A model generated the notes under the pieces. That model saw only the letters and a list, made by a program, of their open reading frames with translations, was not told the DNA's origin and ran no database searches. From NCBI GenBank assembly GCA_916700875.1, contig CAKAKS010000066.1:17108361-17172360 (forward strand): DNA of 64,000 bases, in the 5' to 3' direction. The position numbers and the translations under genes are program-made. This document shows positions 48,395-62,067 of this stretch, in pieces; the first letter of the stretch is position 1; every line of letters begins with the position of its first letter. This DNA comes from Sebastes aleutianus. Its lineage: Eukaryota > Chordata > Actinopteri > Perciformes > Sebastidae.

Positions 48395-48490
48395 ATGCCA
48401 GTTGATAAATTCGCAAACATGGAAGAAAAACTGTGGATACTGGAGGACCTCAATATGATGTACATCCGCCAGATTGCACTCAGTTTGCAG
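48395..48490 (+). CDS. Candidate alternative first coding exon B (32 aa), gene unidentified
   Basis: The frame opens at ATG 48395 (MPVDKFAN) or at the better-placed ATG 48419 (AACATGG), continues MEEKLW then ILEDLNMMYIRQIALSLQ, and ends at the donor CAG|GTAAAAAG (cut after 48490, phase 0). Unlike chance frames it looks like a real protein: an amphipathic, helix-compatible stretch with balanced Glu/Asp and Arg/Lys. The upstream 600 bases contain CpG-rich pieces (GGCGCGTCG, TTAGCGCCGAC), consistent with a promoter and 5' UTR. I do not recognise the family with confidence. RhoGAP proteins of the DLC1/STARD13 group use short alternative first exons ending in phase 0, but I have no residue-level evidence for that link. 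Confidence 0.55.
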
Positions 48491-51338
48491 GTAAAAAGTT
48501 TATTTCAATTTCCATTTGACCATCACTCATCTGTGACCCTCTATAGGTGTTCTTGTTACTCTGTTGTCACCAGTTTGTACACAATCTCATATAGCTGTGG
48601 GGTTTGTCATGTCAGTGTGATGATGTCTCAGACTTTTACTTTATTTTTCTTGATTGACTGACTATCCACACTGAATACAAGCTCACTCACTCACTAATAA
48701 CTGAATTTTGTTTTACTAAAGTATACAGTGCATCACTGTGTTAGCTGTGTGTGCAGATGTGGTGTAAAGTTTACAGTTGTTGAAGAATCTTTCTATGAGA
48801 GACAAACATGTCGAGCTGACACTGGTGTGGTCTCGCCTGGTTACAGATGGCAAATGTTACACTGACAGCAAACTGAAAACAACACTGCATGCCATCCATC
48901 TCTCCGCTCTCCGTGTCTACAGTCTCCCCTTCCAACTAGGGGTTCACCCACAGTCCACAGCTGCACATATGGGCCTCATAAGTCCCTGTGGGAGTGTGTG
49001 TGTGTTCTAGTATTGTGTTCTGAGAAAGACCGAATGTTTATTATTAATGCAATATCCAACCACCTTTTTTTTTTTAGAATATCCACAATCTGTTCCTTTT
49101 AAGTGTTGCAGAGGAAAATGCTGAAGAATGTGTCTATTTCAGAGTTGAAAGGAAGAGGAGACACATGGTCATTGGAAATGTTTCAGGGATTTCAAAGGGA
49201 AATTCTAATATACTTTACTTTCTGGCCCCTATAATCTGAAAAGATATAGACTCTCTGTGCTGCAGCTGTTAAAAAAAGCACACTGTTTCTTCATTTCTCG
49301 CTATGTTGACTGAAATCTAGTCCAAAAAGCCTTCAGCTGTGTGACACGAGGGCTGCATGAGAGGTGATATTACTCACTGGTATGTGCGTGTTGTACCTGC
49401 TGGCAGTTTGGCATCGTTTTCAATGTGCGAGGTGTTTTTTAGTTTACCTACCTGTGCCAAGTCAGTGGCACAGAGCAACACACAAACTCATGCCAGCTTC
49501 AGTTTGTGTGAGGCCTTCGTTATGCTTCCCAAATTGTTGGTCTGTCTTTAAAACTTTCATTAAACTTTAAATACACTTGGCTTTTATAGCACCTGAAATG
49601 GACTGTCACACACCAGCTATCACAAGGTACTTTTTACCAATTGATCAGGCACTAATCAGCTTATTAGTTCTTGTCACAGAGCCTCCTTTGATGAAGACAC
49701 ATGTTTACAGCTCGGACTTGAAAGTTGTACTTTGTCTGAATATTGAATCTAGGACGTTATGGTGGAATGTAAATAACAGGCGTTTCTGTCTGATGATCTA
49801 TGTGCATTTAGCTGTCTCGGCTCCAGTTGTATTTCTGTAAATGCAATTACAAGGGTAGGAATGTATAATAACGAGATGATGAGCCCTGCATTTAGCCTTG
49901 TGGGAAAACTTCTCCTTCACAAAGGAGGTCAGAGTTCAAGGTCGGCTGCAGAAAGACATTACTCTGCAGTTAGAATTTCAGATTGTTGGATAGAAAGTCG
50001 TGCTCGTCTTCAACTCATGAGTATTTTTTGCTGGTAAACACTCGCTTGTTTGCTCACTCGCTCTCTTCCCCTCCTCCCCCTATGTCTCCCCTGCCTGGGT
50101 GGGTTTATGAGACAGGGATTCTTTGTATGTGGCTGAGCTGCACGGCCCACAGTCTAACTGTAATTTCAGTTAGCTATGGATGTTTTTCTGCTCCAGGATC
50201 TTTCATAAACGTCCCGCTGGGTCATCACGACTTGCAATTATTACACTGTAAACCCTTTTCTCCTCCTGTTTTGTTTTTCCCTGCAGCAACGTATATATCT
50301 GAAAGCCACTCCCACCCCATGCACACACACACATAGAGTACACTATATACATTTATAAACTATACACTTTGTTTGTTGCTGTTTTTCTGCACTGGTCATC
50401 TCAGAGGATAAGCTTGTCTGTCATTTTAAAAGAAAATTGAGAAAAGTGAGAAGATCATGCATGTCCTGAGGTCCCAGCATTCCTCAGGCTTGTATAATTG
50501 CTGTGTCAGGAGGGGAGAGAGAGCTGCCATTGTGTTATTTGCAAGCTCAGTAGGAAGGAACTTTTCAGCTCTTCAGGTTTTAACAAGTCTATAGGACTGG
50601 CTGCATTCTTGGCTCCAGTTTTCTTTCGTCTTTCCCTCCTCTCTTATGACAAGACAGTCACTGATGTGCTGTTTCTTCAGTCACATGCAGAGTGTAAAAA
50701 GAATTTTGCCCTCAGAATACAGAGGAGAGGTGGCTGATGGGAAACAGGAAATGCTCCTGCGTAATTACTGTTTCCCATCGGGAGCGACAACATGATGTCA
50801 CTGAACCCACTGCCATTCATAGACACATACACACCATTTCCTGTCCCCACAAACACGGATACACAGATTTTTTTTTTTTTTGTTGCTTTGTTTTCTTCTT
50901 CTATCCTGGTTCCTCCATAGTTCTCAGTCCTCTTCACCTTCTCAGGCTGCGTCCTACTGTCCTGCCTCTCTTTCCCCCCCGTTGGTAGCCCGAGGGCCGT
51001 AGATGGACACTTTCTCCCTGGTCTAATTTTAGCCTGCAAACCGACCTTGAATACGTAGATTGCGGCTTTGCCAGAGTTAAATGTGGACATTTGTTAGAAA
51101 GGTTTCTGAGGTCATTCATTTTTGCGCAAGTTATAAAAGCAGGATTTGTGTAGGGTTCATTCTGTAAGTCGGTCATTGTTTGTGAAAGTACAATACTTTC
51201 TCTGTGTGTGAGTGTGCATGTGTGACTTCACTGGGTCCGAGTGGCCCTGCTCTACTCAGAAGGGGTGCAGCCTGGGGCTTTAAGCTGCTACAGCTCTGGC
51301 TGCTACCGATCATACCAATGATATCATCTCATGAAAGA

Positions 51339-51882
51339 TTAAAGGAACAGTGTGTAACATTTCGGCGGATCTATTAGCACAAATGCAATATAATATTCAT
51401 AACTATGTTTTCATTAGTGTATTATCACCTGAAACTAAGAATCGTTGTGTTTTCGTTAGCTTAGAATGAGCCCTTCATATCTACATAGGGAGCGGGTCCT
51501 CTTCAAGGAGTTCCCCATGTTGCTCCGGACAAACCAAACACTGGCTCTAGTGAGAGCCTTTTGCATTTTTGCGTTACCCGAAGGCCACCGTAGTTCTCCG
51601 ACACGCTCATGAATCTGCAATAACGTGAGCCACAGAATACAAAACCGTGGTACTGCCAGCCGCTGTCTGACTTCCGTTGCTCCTAAAGTAGTGTTATTAT
51701 GATAGGACGACCTCTGTGCGAGGCGAACGGCGTTACAACGACATTGCTCTTGGCGGCTTATGTTATCGCAGTCTTGGAAAGGGAGGAGTGAGCGAAGGGG
51801 TACTGGTTAGTTTAGTTAGGTTAGTTGCAATCTGCAACCAGACAACTAGATGTCGTCAAATCCTGCACACTGTACCTTTAAA
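51339..51882. mobile_element. MITE with TTAAAGGAACAGTGTGTAAC ends
   Basis: The left end TTAAAGGAACAGTGTGTAAC and right end CCTGCACACTGTACCTTTAA are inverted repeats of about 24 bp with few mismatches, flanked by the TTAA motif shared with other elements here. The phrase is a common teleost MITE end. About 540 bp, noncoding. Confidence 0.75.
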
Positions 51883-53060
51883 GAGATCCCTTTTTTAAGG
51901 TTTTGCTGCAGTTGTTGTATTTGTTGAGGTATTAGAAACCAGAAGTGACCCTTCACTATTTGTTGAACCTGTGAAAAACACCATCTGGAAAGTGCAGCTA
52001 GATGAAAACATGTTTTAGAGCAATTGCTGTTAGAGACTCCCCAAAGAGCAACACCGAAATAGTCCAAAGTCCACTATTTGAGTCTGTGAGCTTTTTTATT
52101 TACTTGTATATCAATCTGTCTGATAAAATACAACTTTCATTTTGATATTTATCAACAAGTTCTATAGAAGTCCTTAAGCAAATAGACACTTTGTCCCTAA
52201 ATGCTCGACCTCTGAGCCTTGTTGACGATGAGCTCTAGTGGGGGGTCAAGTGGGAGTTCTTGCTGCCTCACTTGGGACTCATGTTTGACCTCTCACACGC
52301 TCCCAAACCCTAAACTTAGCTGTGGCCATGCCTCAGATAGTTCTGCTGATTCTAGACACCACAGGCAGGCGTTAAATATCCATTGGCATGGTGTACATGC
52401 AGCCTCTCTTCATCTGATCTCAGATCAGTGCCTTGACCGTTTGATTGAGTGGGACTTATCAGAAGTTAAGTCTGTCCACACAGATCAATGCAGCCTCTGT
52501 TTCTATTTGAAAATGTGCTCACACAGAAATATCTTTTCTGTAGGATTCAGTTTGTTCCCTTGCACATATTTGTTGTCATGTGGCTATTTGGCCCTTTCCA
52601 TCCTGTATATATAGGCTTCTAAGTATCAGTCCTGGTGGTAACAGATATATCAGACCCCGCTGCTTTCTAAATGTAGGAGGTCCTGGAGGGCAGAGGCCAA
52701 ATTGACAGCAGTTAATCCCTTCCTGCTCTGGGACAGTCAACCAGTATTTTCTTGTGCACTCCAGCTAGACTGATGAATCCCAACCTGGATGATGAATATG
52801 TAGAAAGAGCAAAGGTTAATCTTATTTATACTGGGACAGCAAAACCGTACATGTGAGGTTTAGCTTCAATCCCCCGGCTTATCTGTTGCATTTTATTTTT
52901 ATTTGTAATATTGTGAGCCTATTTTTTTCTATTCTTGTCTCAATTATGTTCTTCTTTTATCACCACTCATTTGTTCAATCTCTATGCCGTTGCCTTTTCT
53001 GTCTTTGTGATGAATTCATCCTTATAGCATTGAAGTCAGTATTGATATGTCTTTCCATGT

Positions 53061-53393
53061 AGAGCTGCAACGAATAATCAATCAATTGATTAGTTGTCAA
53101 CTTTTATATTAATTGCCATCTATCTTGATAATCGATTAATCAGTTTGAGCCATTTTTTTAAGAAAAAAAAGTAAAAGTTCTCTGATTGTAGCTTCTTAAA
53201 TGTGAATATTTTCTGGTTTATTTACTCCTCTATGACAGTAAACTGATTATCTTTGAGTTGTGGACAAAACAAGACATTTGAGGACGTAATTTGGGGCTTT
53301 TGTGAAACACTAATCAACATTTTTCAGCATTTTCTGACATTTTATAAACCAAACAATTAATCGAGAAAATACTCGATAGATTAATCAACCTAC
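53061..53393 (+). repeat. Dispersed repeat, copy 1 of an inverted pair
   Basis: It begins AGAGCTGCAACGAATAATCA and includes GAGTTGTGGACAAAACAAGA. Its reverse complement lies at 56983-57305. The opening phrase is typical of a very frequent teleost repeat of possible hAT origin. Confidence 0.7.
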
Positions 53394-56300
53394 TTCCATG
53401 AAGAAGAAGTCAGCAGTTGAAATCGGTGTGTGTGTGTGTGTGTGTGTGTGCATCTGTAGTTGTGTGTGTGTTAGTTCAGCTGTGAGGTTGTTTAGGTAGC
53501 CTAAGTTACACCAGACCTGCCTGCTTCAGTGGAAGGTGTGCTAAAGCTAACAGCGCTCGCTCTCCCGTGATACAGGATACACACTCACATCTGAGCCAAA
53601 ATACATTCCTCCACAACGGACTGCTTCATCGTACACCGCTAACCTGCTGAGCTTGTGTGCTGTGTGCTTCTGAGAGTGTGTGTGTGTGAGTAAATATTTG
53701 CAAAGAGTAGTAAGCCAATACTGTAAGCCATATAATCGAGGCGAGTGCTTTGATTTGATTAGAGATGTTAGGTTTATCACCCTGGATTTCACAGTTACCG
53801 TGAGGCTTTTTAATGGGCTTTTTGCATTTGTTTTGAATTAGATGGAATAGTTTCCTATGGTATTGCAACAGCCTCAACATGAATGGAAACAGCCAGGTTT
53901 ATTCACTTGTAAGTGTTATGTACATGGGGTTTAGTGTGTTTGCTGTGTGTGTGTGTGTGTGTGTGTTTGAAAGTGTGTCTTTGGCATCTGCATCACGGAT
54001 AGCTACAGTGGCTTCCAGTTCTTCCAGTGCTGTATGCCAGAAGCAGGCACAGAGTGTGTGTGAGGTAGAGGAGAAAGGGGGCTTTGTATCACACCACACA
54101 CACACACACCCATCGCTCCCTACCAAGCCCTCCTCTCCTTCTTGGAACCGCACCTCTAGCTCCGAACCCTCAGCCATCCCTTCCCAGCCTTCCTCTCTCT
54201 CCCCTGCCAGCCATCAAATCATCTGGCTCCCCCACCTCACCTCTGCGCCCCCCTGGACTTCACCACAGTACTGTACCCCCCCACCCCCCTGTGCCTCAGT
54301 CCTCACCCCGGCCATCGCCCCTGCAGTGGTTAGGAGGAGCAGCACAGGTCTGAATAGGCACTCTGTGTGAGCAGGAACCAGCTAGATGCCGCGGCCTGAG
54401 CCAAGCTTCCTTTGAAAAACAGCAGGCGTGAGCCAGGAGAGTGAGAAGGAGAAAACACAAACCGAGAGGTGGTGTTATTGGAACATGGACCCGACTCCCC
54501 GCACCATCCCAGCCGGTTTCTTTTTGTCAGTCACTTCCCTCACGGCACTATCTCCTCTTGGATCCATTTGATAATTTCACTCTGCTGCTTCCTCTATCTC
54601 AGCTTTCGGCCCTTATTTCCGCACTCTTTTATCTCACCCTTCAGCGTCACCTTTCTTTAATCCTCCTTCTCCACTCTTTCACCTGGGCACGCACACTTTG
54701 GCTTTAGTGTTTAAAGGATTTTTATTTTGCAGCTACGAAGAAAATTGGAGTTATTTAAGCTGTTTGAGTTGAGACTGCGGGCATTATTCAAATCGGCACA
54801 GATTGGATTTAAAGCTATGTCTGACTTATCGTGTCAGCAGCTCAGGAGTATTTGGTTTTCAAGCAGAGATATTAAAAAACGTCGTATTCCTTTGTAGAAC
54901 ATGTAATTAAGAGCGTCTGAACGTGTTCTGGAGATGCAGCTGGCGGCGCAGGCTGTTTAATCAGATGGTCGTCTTTGAAAATGTGCGCGAGCAGCACACA
55001 TTGTGTTAAAAAAAAAGTGTTTAATTGTGCCTGTAGATGTTGCTTTTGTGTTTGTCCATATGGACGCAATTTGTGCTCGCGTCTGGTGTGCTCTATTTGT
55101 GTGCTTGTGAGATAAACTCTGCACAGTGCACATGATTGTGTGCAAGTTTATGGTTCACTTTACTGATTTACGCGTCTCTGGTGAGGTTTATGTACAGTAT
55201 GTGGGGGATTTTGAAGTGTGCGTGAATAAATTCAGTCTATTTCTGTATGTTTCTGATCCCTGATCTCTCATGCTGTTACCGTGCAAAGTTAGTGGCCTGG
55301 AACAGAGAGTAGATGGAAGTCAGAGAGGCGAAGGACAAAGTGTGAACCAAGAGCTGTCTAAACAAGCAGTTACCACCATTAAAACAGTCCTTTCACCAGT
55401 GAATAGCATCACCAGCATCCTTGTGACTCTACAGATTGTCTTTCTGAGACAGCGTGTGTTTGTGATGTGTTTAAGCAGCAAGCCAAAGTGTCTAATTGAA
55501 TCACTGCACACTGCGAGATCCTTGGCCACAAAGTTGCTTCTTGCATGTATATGTGTGTGTGGGTCACTGGTGTGTGTGCGTTTGGCAGGTGGAACAACTC
55601 TGTCAGCGTTTGGAGGGCTGCCGTCTGACCATCTGAGAGTCCATTCTGCTCTCATCAAGGACAAGATGATCTCTTCCCACTTTCATTTGTGATGTAATGC
55701 CGTTATTGTCTCTGTCTCCATCTCTCATTTTCACAGCGTCTGTAAGAGACCTAGTAACATCACATAAATAGCAGTTAGGTTGTTTTATTAACTTGAGTCA
55801 TACACAACTTAAGAAAACACAGAGAAAGTCGAGCAGATGGCCTCACAGAAGGCTTTGTTATCACTGCAACGAGAGACTAGCTCGAGTTTTATGTGACTTC
55901 TGTGGTTGGATGCCTTTAAGATTGATGGTTGTGCTGTTAGGGAAAACCTACATGCCAAAGGCGAACTGTCTCGGGGGAATTCCAGGGTTTAGAGGCGGGT
56001 CAGCAGCAGGAGCTGGAGCTTGAGGCTGAGGTAGATCTGAGGTCCAAGGCTGCTGAAAAGGGGGGCCTCTTGTTGTAGTGTGAGGTGCTGAGAGGCATGG
56101 CTGAGCTGTTCCACCCCCCAAAACAACTCCCCCTCCACAAAAAAACAAACCTCACCATGATGAGATCAGTGGAACAAACTCTCCAGCTGGATGATGTCAT
56201 GTTTGGGACTATGAGGTCAAACTCTCAGGGTCACATTAGGAGAAGATGTGTGGGAGGGGTTATGTGAATAAGACCCTTTTGAGAATTGTACACAGGCTGT

Positions 56301-56982
56301 TGTGTTAATCTTTTCTCCTTTCTGCTTCCATAAGCACACACACACCTTTGACTCCATTACCTTCTGTGTCCTCCTTCGCCTTCTTGGGAATCATTAGGAG
56401 ATGGAAAGGTTAATCCATTTTATCACTGGTACAGACTGGACAGGGATTCCTATTGGTCCTTTGTAGAAGTATAGCTTGATATGATTGGCTGATACAGACA
56501 GCTAACTGGACTGAGACCCTTTTAACCCCCGCTACACCAAGCCCCTCTCAATCATTGCGCAGTATGTCACTACACACAGACTGGCTGTTGGTTGTTATGT
56601 AACTACATGTGTAAATTTATTGAGGGACTATTTTTGGGGCCTGTAGATAATAACACACACACAACTCATGTCCTCACAGTTGGCCACCGCAGCTGTCACT
56701 GTAGAATCCATCCAGATTAACGGTCAGTGTATATATAGCTGTGAATATGATCACTGTTTGTTTAACTTGCATAATACTAAGGTATGAGTTGCAATAGCTA
56801 TGCATCGCTGATGACTGAAGTGTCTCATGATGTGTGTTAGGTTTCTCATGTTGCAGACGCTGATACTGTTGTAGTAGTGATAATGATGAAATATACAGTT
56901 TTTGTAGTCTAGATTTACAGGCTGGTTAAACTCTGCAGTCTAAACTATACGCTGCCACTGCTATGAGACGTGAATGAACACT

Positions 56983-57305
56983 GGGGCTGCAACTAACAAT
57001 TATTTTCATTGTAGTTGATTATTTTCTCAATTAATTGATTAGTTGTTTGGTTAAAAATGTCAATCAGTGTTTCCCAAAGCCCAAGATAACGTCCTAAAAT
57101 GTCTTGTTTTGTCCACAACTCAAAGATATTCAGTTTACTGTCATAAAGGAGTAAAGAAACCAGAAAATATTCACATTTAAGAAGCTTGAATCAGAGAATT
57201 TAGACTTTTTTTTCTTAAAAAAATGACTTAAACCGATTAATCGATTATCAAAATAGTTGCTGTTTGATGTAATAGTTTACAACTAATCAATTGTTACAGC
57301 TCTAA
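56983..57305 (-). repeat. Dispersed repeat, copy 2 of an inverted pair
   Basis: Runs GGGGCTGCAACTAACAATTA to CAATTGTTACAGCTCTAATG, with TGTCTTGTTTTGTCCACAAC inside, matching 53061-53393 in reverse complement. Both ends carry the GCTGCAAC / GTTACAGC inverted terminus. Confidence 0.7.
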
Positions 57306-58995
57306 TGTAAATTACCTCTTGTGTGATACAACGATGTCATGGTGTCAGGCTCTAGTCTACTCCCAGAATACTTGAGGTTCATGACCTGTTCTACAGCCCC
57401 TCAGGCTGCCTGACACTGCGAGGAAAGCGTGTCTCTGCATGCTTCTTGGTCTTTGCATGAGACAATATGGACACATTTTCTTCAACTCAAGGCACAGTTT
57501 AGCAATGACAGTAAAGGAAAGGGGTGACTGATCCTGTTTCAGTGTCTGTAGATGTTGCCATGTCCTCTTATGGCCAATAGGGGGCGGATGGGCTGCCCAA
57601 GTTGAATAAATAATGATCTCCTTCCATGTCACATCTAAAAACCAGGGATTCTGTTGTAACACGACTGATGAAAGGTAGAAAATAAGAGAGCCAATAAATA
57701 ATGTTGGATGCATACTGTAATATTAATGGCCGCACAATTAATAAAATATGTTATTTATTAGAATACTGGGCACCCCAAACGGATTTAATATTCAATTCCC
57801 ATACAATTCAGATGCCAATTCTTGAAATACACATTGTTAAAACAGCTATTTTTAGTTTGGTAATTTAAAGTTGTGTACAGTATTCCACATGTACAGCACT
57901 ATTTTGCTGAATCACTGCAATGATTGTCAATAGTGTGCCACCATAAAAGAAATAGCAGTCAAACAAATACGGTGGCAACAGGAAGAGAAAACTATCACAC
58001 TCTTGTATTTTCACTCTTACTCCCAGCACCTTGCAATAAAGCAATTGAAGCTTATCCGTTTGCTCCAGTGCTTCCTTTGGGTCAGTTTATGTGAAATTGC
58101 CCAGACAGACCTTTTATTCAAACAAAGAGCTGTGAAAAATGTCAGTAAAATATGTGAAAGAGAAACACAGTCCCGTCCCTCAACAAACCCGCCGTCAACA
58201 AAAGGCAGCAGATTAAAATCTGCACAAAACCCGAGGTGTGAATTTTGCTAAGCTTATTTTCTGTGAAGTTACTCCTCCGGGCCGTGATGGGAATTAAGAT
58301 TTCGTTCTTATTCAAGCTTGTGAAAAGATTACAAATTGAACAGAAAATGGTTTAGAAAGACGATCTGTAATTTGACACATGGCTACAACCGGCTCTTCTA
58401 TCTACAGAAGGGATCTTGAGGATGTACAGTATAGCAGCAGAGAGGAAGCAGGGAAACGCTTGTTTGGGAAAAACACTGTCAGTGAGTCAATAGGAAGTGC
58501 TCGAGTCTCAGAGGGAGGCGGGTGAATAGGTCAGTCTGGCTGGAGGAATGTCTTCTCATCCTGTCAAATGCTGTGTAATGACACTGGGAATGATGGAAAT
58601 CATTCATTCAGCTGGTCCCACTGAGTCATTCAGCATGGGGGAAACTGAAGCTTATTGCAAGTATGTGTCTTATCTTATGTCCAGATTCTTTGATGTTTGG
58701 TCAGTACTACATTCCTATTTAAGCGATGACAGCATAGTTTAAGCCACCACTGTTTAGTCTGTGTGCATGCTGGCATTGGTGTTGTCACTCACTCGTGATG
58801 TTCCCTGAACCATCCAGTGAACTGTGAGTGTAAATTCGTCTCCGCCAGCAGCACTTCTTTAACTGGCTCTCTGGCGCAGCTACTTGCTGGTGAAACCTTA
58901 ATCTGATTAACTGCGGGATATTTACAGCTCTAAGTCCTGAGTTATCGAGGCTCATCTTGTTTTTGTTGCACACGTCTACTCGCACGGAGAGATGA

Positions 58996-59022
58996 GCAGA
59001 GAGAGAGAGAGAGAGAGAGAGT
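58996..59022. repeat. (GA)n microsatellite
   Basis: About 13 GA units within the GC-poor intron-like region. Confidence 0.85.
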
Positions 59023-60199
59023 TGAAGGCAGATTTTACTTTAACGTTCTTGTTGGATGCCGTAACAAAGCAGTCCTCTGTTGTCCTCAGCTAGAGGTAAA
59101 GAGCTGTATTCACCCAGCCAGATGCACAGATGTATTATTGCACCATTGAGATGGACTTTGTTGCTCGGTTGCCATTATAGCCAAGGCTGCCCACAGAGAG
59201 ACTGACTCTCTCCTCCTCCTCCATCCTGATCCTCCTACATGTCATCTGCTGCATCTCTGGACTGTGTGTCTCATTCCACTGCTCAACCCACAAACAACAA
59301 AACAAGCCTTGTGGTTTTTTTGTCTCTCTTTGTATCCATTTTGTTCTGCTGATATTTAGGAAAAACGTTAAAACAATATGAAGATGTTTGATGCTTTACA
59401 GTTGTTGCCTGCAGAGGTATATTTTCATAACGTTCCCCTTGTGTTTGCAAAAGATGTCCCGAAACACTTCCAATTATTTGTTTTCCACCTCCAGTGCGGA
59501 TTTCCTGGAGACAAACTCTCAGTCAGCTGATTCACCCTAACGCTGCTTTATTCCCTACACTTCATTCTAGCCGGACTCATCTATGTTTTTCCGTTTCCAC
59601 CTGCCCCCACAAATCACTCTCATACATCACCGGTCGACAAGGCGATGCACTCCGCTGCACAGCGACTTCCCACAGCGCACACACATGGGCCAGGCAATAA
59701 GCAGAGGCAGGCACAGAAAGAGAAAGGGCAAAGGGAGACGGATGAAGATTTGTATTTGTTCCCTGGAATGATGAGTTGTTCTTGTCAGTAGAATTGCAGA
59801 TAAATGTACCAACTGTAGGCTGCTGGCCGATATTATTTGAGCATGTTTTAATAGTGGAACTCTATATTTTTTGTATTTAGACTAGGTTTTAGACTAGCAA
59901 ATCATTAGAATTAACACATGTTACTAGTAGAAATTAAAATGTGATGGCTATATGGCTACAATAGTGACCATATTTTACTTATTGCATCAGTAGAGGGTTT
60001 ATAGTCCTATATATACAGTATATACAGTATCTCCTCTATGGAAGTGGTTCTCAACCAGGGGGCAGGGGACCCCCAGGGGTCCTAGAGGGAGTTCCAGGGG
60101 GTCCAAATGGGGAATAGTTTATTTTCACTATTTAGTGAGCCCAATGTGAGTAAGAGTTATAAGAGTAACTATTCTGATCATATGTTTATTTCATATTAA

Positions 60200-60878
60200 C
60201 CTTTCAGCATATTGTAATTCAAGTGTTCTGAGAGATTACTAGACTGCTGCACCTCCTCATGGCTCTGTTTTCAGGCTTTAAAAAATCTATCCCGTGACGG
60301 GAGACTTTGGCCAATCACAGGTCATTTGAGAGAAAGCATTCCTATTGGCTGTGCTCTGGCTGGTGGGAGGGGCTTGGTATTTCCTAACCTGATCTCAACA
60401 TGGCTGCCGCGTCACAAACTTTCCCATTTTACAGCTAAGCAGTACACTACAAAATGTGCCTAAAAACATTTGAGGCGAGAAATAGGCATTACAGTAACAG
60501 AATACTGATTCATATTTGATCAGCGCTGCCTAGTTTGACCGTGTTAGCTGTTAGCTCCGTGCAGGACTACGCTGCTTACCGGCTGCTAACCACTAATCTG
60601 ATTTCAATACATTTGTTGCTTCTGCCATTTTGGACTGTTTGACCGTTTGATTGGAGTTTGCGAGTGATTGACAGCTGCTCAGAGACGGCAGGCTCCAGCT
60701 CGGCTCTGATTGGTTGTTTTCCTCCGGTCTGTGAAATCTTGCAGACACCATTAGGAGCACCGGAGGCACATGATTTTTTTTCAGATTACCTGTCTCATGA
60801 ACTACTGTCAGGATATAGTGACCGTTTTATAAAAACAACCAATCATATTTGCTCCAATTCTACCCACTGCAGCTTTAA
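60200..60878 (-). mobile_element. CCAAT-rich MITE family, copy 4 (inverted, end-truncated)
   Basis: Reverse complement of the family seen at 28099, ending CTACCCACTGCAGCTTTAA. It lacks about the first 60 bases of the other terminus (it starts at CCTTTCAGCATATTGTAATT). It carries an extra 100-base piece around GTTAGCTGTTAGCTCCGTGC, which may be an insertion here or a deletion in the others. CCAAT motifs are retained (GGCCAATCACAGG and CTATTGGCTGTG). Confidence 0.8.
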
Positions 60879-61454
60879 CAATACAGATATCTCACCTGAA
60901 GTAGTGGCATTATTTGCCTCTGTATCTGAACTACATGGAGGTTTTGCTATCTTGTGTATCTAATTGTATCATGCAATTATTAAAATTACTAAAATTATTA
61001 GAAAAAAAAAACTCTGCCTCCTCAAGACAAATGCAGATATAATATATTTTTTTTATAAACTTGCAGCTGCTTTTTTGAATCATGTAAGCAAGCAACGGTG
61101 TGTGAGAAAAGTGGGGTGTTTTGCTTGTAGGCAACACAAACAGCATATTGTGACCAGTGCCTTGTGAAGAAAAAAAAGAAGTTGAGTCATAATTTAAAAA
61201 AAGAAAAACGTCTTTTTTCCACTGTGGGCGGAGTAGGCACAGAGCAACCACAGTGGATTTTTACTGACACACTTGCAACCCACTTCAAACTACAGTATGG
61301 CCAAACTCAGGGATGCCAAATCCTTTTTATGTCACAGTTTCTCTCCCAAATAGCTTTTAGACCATCATGCACTGTGAGATTTCAGAGGAACCCTGGAGTC
61401 CCATAATAGACACTAATATGTCTGTGGACTGACAAGAAAAACCCCTGAGAAAAT

Positions 61455-61595
61455 ATATATAGGCTATAATCTCATTTGGTTTGGTGAACGACAGTGTGGA
61501 CGACACTTAATAAAATTGCTGCCAGCTGCACCCCTGGGATCCTCCTCAAGGACCCCTGGAGGACCCTGGACACATGCAGCTCTGAGAGCTGCTGC
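61455..61595 (+). repeat. Short direct duplication, left copy
   Basis: About 130 bases (ATATATATAGGCTATAATCT through AGGACCCTGGACACATGCA) recur at 62068-62208 with about eight differences by eye. The shared wording includes GAACGACAGTGTGGACGACA. Confidence 0.85.
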
Positions 61596-62067
61596 CATTT
61601 ATATATTCATATTTATTTTTGTGTCATAAATCTTATAAATGTTGGCTAAACTGTAACAAAAAAAGATGGGGGATATCTTTAGAGAGGGAAGTCTTACATA
61701 AGGATGGTGAATAACTCTAAATTCAGTGTAATGTGGATTTATGTTGACAAAATATTCATCCTTCCTGATAGCATCCCATAAAATGTCCATTATGAAGCTC
61801 AAAATTCATATTTTCAAATCAGTTACAGAGACAACCTTAAAACCTCTGGTGAATAGACTCAAAAACGTTCAAACAAATGTGTTATCAAATGTGTAGTACC
61901 TTGTTCATGTTTTATATGACACAACATTTGTCTGCATTTATGAATTTAGCACATTTAGGGGGTATATTATGGTAACAACTAAATTATGTATCAAAAAAGA
62001 AAACTGATTTCTTCACTTTTTGGTTGACATGAAATGCACCCCTAATTATGGAATGACTCATAAAGAA

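Noticed and set aside
53879..54370. 163-codon + frame spanning a GT/CA-rich stretch
   Set aside because: Its first half translates a dinucleotide repeat. Only the Pro/Ser-rich second half was worth listing, as a finding.
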